Shown here: one piece after another, positions 7,402 to 10,936 of the stretch
How positions within the stretch are numbered: the stretch's first letter is position 1
Layout of the letters: every line of letters starts with the position of its first letter
Origin: Pseudomonadota bacterium
Lineage (GTDB): Bacteria > Pseudomonadota > Alphaproteobacteria > Acetobacterales > Acetobacteraceae
Assembly (NCBI GenBank): GCA_021807465.1
Contig: JAKBCX010000021.1
Coordinates: 1 to 10,936, forward strand
Length of the DNA stretch: 10,936 bases
Reading direction: 5' to 3'
Made by a program: the position numbers and the translations under genes
The notes under the pieces: generated by a model
The model's input: only the letters and a program-made list of their open reading frames with translations
Told to the model about the DNA's origin: nothing
Database searches by the model: none

Positions 7402-8182
7402 GCGCCTCCGCCGCCCAGCCCGTGAGCACCGCCATGCGCAGCACGGCTTTGGCGCGCCCTTGCTCCTGCGGCAATGCCGCCAGCGCGGCGGGAAACAAGG
7501 CGCGGGGCGGGGTTTTGCGGCTGCGCTGGGCGAGCGCGTTGGTTTCCCCTGCTTCGCGCAGCTCGTGTAGCAAGGCCAGCGGGTTGGCGTACAGAAAGCT
7601 GATCTCCTCCACATCGGCAACAGGCAGGGTAAAGCCCGCGCGCTGGAGCAGCCCAGCGCAATCGCTGAGCGCGGGGAAGGGCGAGATTCTGGGGCTGACT
7701 CCACCGGTCAGCGCTTCCTCAGCCTCCAGCAGCGCCTCGCGCAATGTTTGCAGCGTACCCAGCGCCGGCATAGAGGCCAGGAAAAGCCCGCTGGGCTTGA
7801 GCGCGCGGCGGAGCTGGATGAGAGCACCGGGCAGATCATCCAGAAAATGCAGCGAGAGATGCGCCACCACCAGGTCATACGCGGCTTCGGGCAAGGCGAA
7901 ATCCTCCGCGCCCGGCAGCACCAGCGCCGTGCCGCCCGCTCGCGCCGCCATTGCGGGCGAGAAATCGGCCGAGGTGACCGCCATGCCGCGCGCCGCCAGC
8001 AAAGGGGCAACGGCGCCGCGCCCGCCAAAATCCAGCGCCGTGGTGAAAACCCGGCTCGTGTCATCCAGCCGGTCGAGCAGGCGCCCGGCCAAATCCGTCA
8101 GCACGGGGCGCAGCCCGTCCAGCCGTGCGGCCGCGCGCTCCCTGTGTTTCACCATCGCCCTGAAATCGAAGATCGTCCGCAC
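7379..8182 (-). CDS. SAM-dependent methyltransferase, BioC/NDUFAF5-like
   Basis: Class I (Rossmann) methyltransferase of 267 residues. The N-terminal IFDFRAMVKHRERAAARL resembles the short conserved lead-in (IFDRxxxxRRRxRAA) of the NDUFAF5-like group found beside comF in alphaproteobacteria. The cofactor motif is altered: ALDFGGRGAVAPLL at about 49-62, where the usual core is DxGxGxG. The acidic residue after strand 2 is D73 (SADFSP). YDLVVAHLSLHFLDD (about 102-116) is the motif II/post-II region, followed by LKPSGLFLASM. The substrate is not readable: malonyl-ACP methylation (BioC) and a protein-directed role as in NDUFAF5 are both possible. The GTG at 8182 is supported by AAGGGG six bases upstream on the minus strand. 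An ATG at codon 10 would cut the conserved lead-in. The start abuts the comF ATG and the end overlaps radC. Confidence 0.82.
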   Translation of the reverse strand: MRTIFDFRAMVKHRERAAARLDGLRPVLTDLAGRLLDRLDDTSRVFTTALDFGGRGAVAPLLAARGMAVTSADFSPAMAARAGGTALVLPGAEDFALPEAAYDLVVAHLSLHFLDDLPGALIQLRRALKPSGLFLASMPALGTLQTLREALLEAEEALTGGVSPRISPFPALSDCAGLLQRAGFTLPVADVEEISFLYANPLALLHELREAGETNALAQRSRKTPPRALFPAALAALPQEQGRAKAVLRMAVLTGWAAEALTTAPPS

Positions 8183-8929
8183 ATGAAACCCCTTTTCCGC
8201 TGGCTTCTGGATACAGTTTTGCCGCCCACCTGTCTCGCCTGCGAGACGCCGGTGGAGAAGGAAGGGCAGTTCTGTGTGTCATGCTTCAAGGCGGCGAACT
8301 TTGTCTCGGCGCCTTTTTGCCGCTGCTGTGGCGTGCCACTACCCTTTGCTGGGGCTAGCGGCACGCCGCTTAAATGCGAGTCCTGCACCGAGGCCGCGCC
8401 GGCTTTCACCCAGGCCCGTGCCGCGCTGCGCTACGATGAAATGGCCAAGCGCATGATCCTGACGCTGAAATATGCCGACCATACCGAGGCGGTGAATGGG
8501 CTGGCCGAGCTGATGCGCCGCCCCGGTGAGCCGCTGCTGCAAGCGGCGAATATTCTGGTGCCGGTGCCGCTGCACCCCGCGCGGTTGCGTGCGCGGCGCT
8601 ATAACCAGGCCGCGCTGCTCGCCATACAGCTTGCGCGCCTTACAGGGCGCCCGCTGGGGCTGGATACGCTTATCCGCCGCCGCGAGACCGCGCCGCTGGA
8701 GGGCATGGACCGCGCCGCGCGCCGTGCCGAGCTGCAAGGCGCCATTGCCGTGCGGCCCGAGGCCGATGTGCAAGATAAGCGGGTATTGCTGATTGACGAT
8801 GTGATGACCTCGGGCGCCACGGCCAATGAATGCGCCCGTGTCCTGTTGGAGGCGGGCGCCCGGCGGGTGGATGTGCTCACCGCCGCGCGCGTGGCTGATC
8901 CGCGTTTTGAGGGATTGGCTCTTGCATAG
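8183..8929 (+). CDS. comF: ComF-family double zinc-ribbon phosphoribosyltransferase
   Basis: Cytoplasmic ComF-family protein linked to DNA uptake and transformation in naturally competent bacteria. It is present in many bacteria not known to be competent. The 248-residue product starts MKPLFRWLLDTVLPPTCLACE, the usual family opening. Four CxxC pairs (C17/C20, C31/C34, C46/C49, C65/C68) form a double zinc-ribbon. ALRYDEMAKRMILTLKYADH is the conserved linker. The phosphoribosyltransferase domain includes VPVPLHPARLRARRYNQAALLA and the PRPP-binding VLLIDDVMTSGAT (201-213). All key residues are present. The frame stays open for 145 codons upstream, but that stretch is antisense to the methyltransferase and is not part of the gene. 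Its promoter and ribosome site must lie within the methyltransferase coding region. grxC follows after 27 bases. Confidence 0.94.
   Translation: MKPLFRWLLDTVLPPTCLACETPVEKEGQFCVSCFKAANFVSAPFCRCCGVPLPFAGASGTPLKCESCTEAAPAFTQARAALRYDEMAKRMILTLKYADHTEAVNGLAELMRRPGEPLLQAANILVPVPLHPARLRARRYNQAALLAIQLARLTGRPLGLDTLIRRRETAPLEGMDRAARRAELQGAIAVRPEADVQDKRVLLIDDVMTSGATANECARVLLEAGARRVDVLTAARVADPRFEGLALA
8189..8194 (-). promoter_or_regulatory. Shine-Dalgarno of the methyltransferase, inside comF codons 3-4
   Basis: On the minus strand AAGGGG lies six bases before the GTG at 8182, an ideal spacing. The same bases encode codons 3-4 of the divergent comF. It decides the GTG start. It also means the methyltransferase transcript must begin inside the comF coding region. 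Confidence 0.55.
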
Positions 8930-8956
8930 TTTTTAGCCTCGGCTAATTGCTCAGGA

Positions 8957-9214
8957 ATGGCGACGATTGAGATTTTTACCCAGCCCTACTGCCCCTATTG
9001 CGCCCGGGCCGTAGCGCTGTTGACTGAAAAAGGGGTGGCGTTCCGCGAGATTAACGCGCCGCATGGCACACCCGAACGGCGCGAGGCGATAGAGCGCTCC
9101 GGTGGGCGCACCACCGTACCGCAGATTTTTATCGATGGCGCTTCCATAGGCGGGTGCGATGATTTGATGGCGCTGGAGAGGGCGGGCAGGCTGGACCCGT
9201 TGCTGGTGGCATGA
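8957..9214 (+). CDS. grxC: Glutaredoxin 3 (dithiol, CPYC)
   Basis: Small cytoplasmic thiol-disulfide oxidoreductase that uses glutathione to reduce disulfides. It has 85 residues, the usual GrxC length. The active site is CPYC (C12-C15). The cis-proline is in TTVPQIFIDG (P55), and the glutathione-binding GGCDD is at 65-69, with an extra cysteine (C67) of the kind seen in this class. The ATG at 8957 is the only suitable start. Oddly, its AGGA (8953-8956) touches the start codon with no spacer, so initiation may rely on coupling from comF, which ends 27 bases upstream. The stop overlaps the next start as ATGA. Confidence 0.96.
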   Translation: MATIEIFTQPYCPYCARAVALLTEKGVAFREINAPHGTPERREAIERSGGRTTVPQIFIDGASIGGCDDLMALERAGRLDPLLVA

Positions 9215-9684
9215 TCCATTATCAGCTCCGCTGCGCCGCCGGGCATGAGTTCGACGGCTGGTTTAAGAATAGCGACGGGTTTGAAGCGCAGGCGGCCTCC
9301 AGTCTGGTGGCGTGCCCCTCTTGCGGCAATACCCATGTTGAACGCGCGCTGATGACGCCCGGCATACCGCGCAAAGGACGTGAAGCAGGGGGACGCGAGC
9401 TTGTGCCCGCGCCGGCCCCCGAGCCGGAGCCGGCCAGCCTGCCCGCGGCGGGGGGGATAATGCCCGATGCCGTACGCGCCGCGCTACAAAAGCTGCGCGA
9501 AGAGGTAGAGAAGAATTGCGACTATGTGGGCGCCGATTTCGCCGAGGAGGCACGGCGCATCCACCATGGCGAGACCATGCCGCGCGGCATTTACGGCGAG
9601 AGCACCGACGAGGAAGCCGAGGCCCTGGCCGAGGAAGGGATTTCCTTTGCGCGTATTCCCTGGGCGCCGCGTAACGATAGCTGA
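9211..9684 (+). CDS. DUF1178 family protein, putative zinc-ribbon
   Basis: A 157-residue protein of the DUF1178 family, whose function is unknown. The N-terminus MIHYQLRCAAGHEFDGWFKNSDGF and the ACPSCG motif are family hallmarks. C8, H12, C35 and C38 are spaced like a small zinc-binding knuckle, which is inference. A proline/glutamate-rich linker (VPAPAPEPEPASLP) separates it from a conserved acidic C-terminal region (VEKNCDYVGADFAEEARRIHHGETMPRGIYGE...EEAEALAEEGI), again typical. The start overlaps the grxC stop as ATGA, so the two genes are translationally coupled. In many alphaproteobacteria a carbon-nitrogen hydrolase gene sits between grxC and this gene (recalled, not verified here); it is absent in this window. 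Confidence 0.9.
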   Translation: MIHYQLRCAAGHEFDGWFKNSDGFEAQAASSLVACPSCGNTHVERALMTPGIPRKGREAGGRELVPAPAPEPEPASLPAAGGIMPDAVRAALQKLREEVEKNCDYVGADFAEEARRIHHGETMPRGIYGESTDEEAEALAEEGISFARIPWAPRNDS

Positions 9685-9686
9685 GG

Positions 9687-9715
9687 TTGTTTACAGCGTA
9701 TGAAGTTGTGATACT
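9687..9715 (+). promoter_or_regulatory. Candidate promoter for the membrane protein and hpnK
   Basis: TTGTTT (9687-9692) and GATACT (9710-9715) are exactly 17 bases apart, starting two bases after the DUF1178 stop. The predicted start site near 9722 leaves a leader of about 20 bases before the GTG at 9742. The match to consensus is moderate. Confidence 0.4.
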
Positions 9716-9731
9716 GTTCCGGCAAACAAAC

Positions 9732-9735
9732 GGAG
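9732..9735 (+). promoter_or_regulatory. Ribosome binding site selecting the GTG start at 9742
   Basis: GGAG lies six bases before the GTG at 9742, a standard Shine-Dalgarno spacing. It favours that start over the in-frame ATG at 9757. Confidence 0.6.
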
Positions 9736-9741
9736 TGGGGC

Positions 9742-10221
9742 GTGAGCGAAACGGTTATGCGCGAGGGCATGGAGATGGCGATGCCTGGCTCCATGGTTGC
9801 ATTTCTACGGCTATGCCTGCTGGCCGGGCTATATAACGGCGTAGCGCTTTTTGCAGGCATTTTACTGCGCCCCTTGCCGCATCCGCCACCAGCCAACATA
9901 ACGTCACCTTTCGCGTTTCATGCTTTTTCAGCTTTTCTCGGGGCGGTTATTTTTCTGCCGTTGCTGATGCTGCCCTACTGGCTGGCGTTGGCTTTTGCAT
10001 ATTCGCGTAACGAATGGGCCAGGGTGCTGCTTTATGTGGGGGCTGGGCTGGTCGCGCTGATGACGGTTGGGTTGGCAATGCGCACGGAATCCGGGTTTCT
10101 GGCGGGGCTGGGGGCTTTGCTGCCCGGCGTGGCGGCGCTGGTATGCCTGGGCCGAGCAGATGCACGGATGTTCTTGCGCGAAACCGTGCCGGTTTTCGTG
10201 GTGCGCCCGCAGCGTTATTGA
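9742..10221 (+). CDS. Hypothetical inner-membrane protein, four predicted helices
   Basis: I do not recognise this 159-residue protein. It has four hydrophobic stretches at about residues 24-42, 64-86, 95-113 and 118-137. The N-terminal segment is Met/Glu-rich and of low charge, and the basic C-terminal tail ends in VVRPQRY. A proline-rich loop (LRPLPHPPP) follows helix 1, and helix 2 has PLLMLPYW. No catalytic or cofactor motif is visible. The GTG start is well supported by the GGAG six bases upstream. It lies 32 bases before hpnK on the same strand, so the two are probably co-transcribed. A role in membrane lipid (hopanoid) metabolism is possible by association only. Codon use matches its neighbours, so it looks like a real gene. 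Confidence 0.75.
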   Translation: MSETVMREGMEMAMPGSMVAFLRLCLLAGLYNGVALFAGILLRPLPHPPPANITSPFAFHAFSAFLGAVIFLPLLMLPYWLALAFAYSRNEWARVLLYVGAGLVALMTVGLAMRTESGFLAGLGALLPGVAALVCLGRADARMFLRETVPVFVVRPQRY

Positions 10222-10235
10222 CCGGGCGGCAAGGC

Positions 10236-10253
10236 GTGGCGCAAAACGCCCAC
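10236..10253 (+). repeat. Hairpin directly before the hpnK start codon
   Basis: GTGGCG pairs with CGCCCAC, a 6-bp stem with one bulged C, around a CAAAA loop. The stem ends on the base before the ATG at 10254. The only Shine-Dalgarno-like bases (AAGG, 10231-10234) lie on its 5' side. Whether it folds in the mRNA is not known. Confidence 0.4.
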
Positions 10254-10936
10254 ATGCGCGAAGTTATTTTCTCCGCTGACGATTTCGGGCTTTCCCCCGC
10301 CGTGAACCAGGCGGTGGAGCAGGCCCATTTGCACGGGCGGCTGGGGCAGGCGAGCCTGATGGTGGCAGCACCTGCGGCGGAGGATGCGGTGGCGCGTGCA
10401 AAGAGCCTGCCGGAGCTGAAGGTAGGGTTGCACTTGGTGCTGGTAGATGGGGATTCGCTGCTGGGGCATGCCAAGCTGCCCAGCATCACCGGCCCGGATG
10501 GCCGGTTTTCCACCAATCAGGCGGGGCTTGGGGTTAAGTATTTTTTCTCGCCCCGCGCGCGGCGGGAGTTGCGGGTCGAGATCGAGGCGCAATTCGCCGC
10601 TTTTGCCGCCACGGGGCTGGCGCTGCACCATGCCGATGCGCATAAGCATTTTCTGCTGCACCCCACCATCGCGGCGATGATGATTAAGGTGGGCAAACGC
10701 TATGGGCTGAAGCGGCTGCGCGTGCCGGCTGAGCCGCCAAGTGTGATGAAGGCGCTGGGCGAGCGCGTGGGGCTTGGCGATTACGCGCTTTACGGCTGGA
10801 CGCGGCTATTGCGCCTGCAAGCGCGCGGGCTGGAATTGCCAGACCAGGTGTTTGGCATAAAATGGTCCGGGCACATGACGCGGGAGCGGATTGAGAAACT
10901 GCTACCGCTGTTGCCTGAGGGGCGGACGGAGATTTA
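10254..10936 (+). CDS. hpnK: HpnK, hopanoid biosynthesis-associated YdjC-like deacetylase (C-terminus beyond right edge)
   Basis: Carbohydrate deacetylase-like protein of the YdjC/ChbG family, HpnK branch. HpnK is reported to remove the acetyl group from N-acetylglucosaminyl bacteriohopanetetrol made by HpnI, a step in hopanoid side-chain modification. The 227 residues visible run open to the window edge; the family is usually about 280. MREVIFSADDFGLSPAVNQAVEQAH holds the metal-site aspartates (D9/D10). GLHLVLVDG has H60, and HHADAHKHFLLHP has H125, H126, H130 and H132; these are the conserved YdjC metal and catalytic positions. FFSPRARRELRVEIEAQFAAFAATGL is typical of the HpnK branch. The ATG at 10254 gives the normal N-terminus. 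An in-frame GTG at 10236 or a TTG at 10218 overlapping the upstream stop would add 6 or 12 residues. It indicates that the organism makes hopanoids. Confidence 0.9.
   Translation, partial: MREVIFSADDFGLSPAVNQAVEQAHLHGRLGQASLMVAAPAAEDAVARAKSLPELKVGLHLVLVDGDSLLGHAKLPSITGPDGRFSTNQAGLGVKYFFSPRARRELRVEIEAQFAAFAATGLALHHADAHKHFLLHPTIAAMMIKVGKRYGLKRLRVPAEPPSVMKALGERVGLGDYALYGWTRLLRLQARGLELPDQVFGIKWSGHMTRERIEKLLPLLPEGRTEI

Noticed and set aside
7748..8182. 145-codon in-frame upstream extension of comF, suggesting a fusion protein
   Set aside because: The extension is antisense to the methyltransferase and has shadow-type composition. MKPLFRWLLDTVLPPTCLACE is the normal ComF N-terminus.
8931..8946. 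TAGCC/GGCTA inverted repeat between comF and grxC as a terminator
   Set aside because: The two-base loop is too small for a stable hairpin, no T-run follows, and the genes appear co-transcribed.

Overview
This is a GC-rich bacterial chromosomal segment. The gene content suggests an alphaproteobacterium: a NodT-type outer-membrane lipoprotein, a DUF1178 protein, a ComF-GrxC-DUF1178 run beside an NDUFAF5-like methyltransferase, and the hopanoid gene hpnK. Acetobacteraceae is a possible family, but that is inference from gene content only. The GC-rich coding bias leaves many long antisense reading frames, and none of them looks like a real gene.

Left part (1-6295): a TetR-family repressor gene, cut by the left window edge, is transcribed leftward. 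Facing away from it is a three-gene tripartite RND efflux operon in the order outer-membrane factor, membrane fusion protein, inner-membrane RND pump. The genes overlap or are separated by only a few bases. The 152-base divergent gap holds a good sigma70-like promoter for tetR and a dense cluster of ATGCA/TGCAT elements, one pair of which covers that promoter's -10. The likely arrangement is a local repressor controlling itself and the pump.

Middle (6296-8182): a gap of about 350 bases with a perfect 8-bp hairpin but no convincing gene, then radC (JAMM/MPN+ protein). radC converges on, and overlaps by 23 bases, a leftward SAM-dependent methyltransferase gene of the BioC/NDUFAF5 type.

Right part (8183-10936): comF, grxC (85-aa glutaredoxin) and a DUF1178 gene form a tight rightward cluster. 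The comF start codon directly abuts the GTG start of the leftward methyltransferase, whose Shine-Dalgarno sequence lies inside comF codons 3-4. Next, probably from its own promoter, comes an unrecognised four-helix membrane protein, then hpnK, the hopanoid-associated YdjC-like deacetylase, cut by the right edge.

No mobile element, CRISPR array, tRNA or rRNA was seen. Most of the window is conserved housekeeping or efflux content. The least explained items are the divergent operator region, the 6296-6645 gap, the abutting divergent start codons at 8182/8183, and the unknown membrane protein ahead of hpnK.
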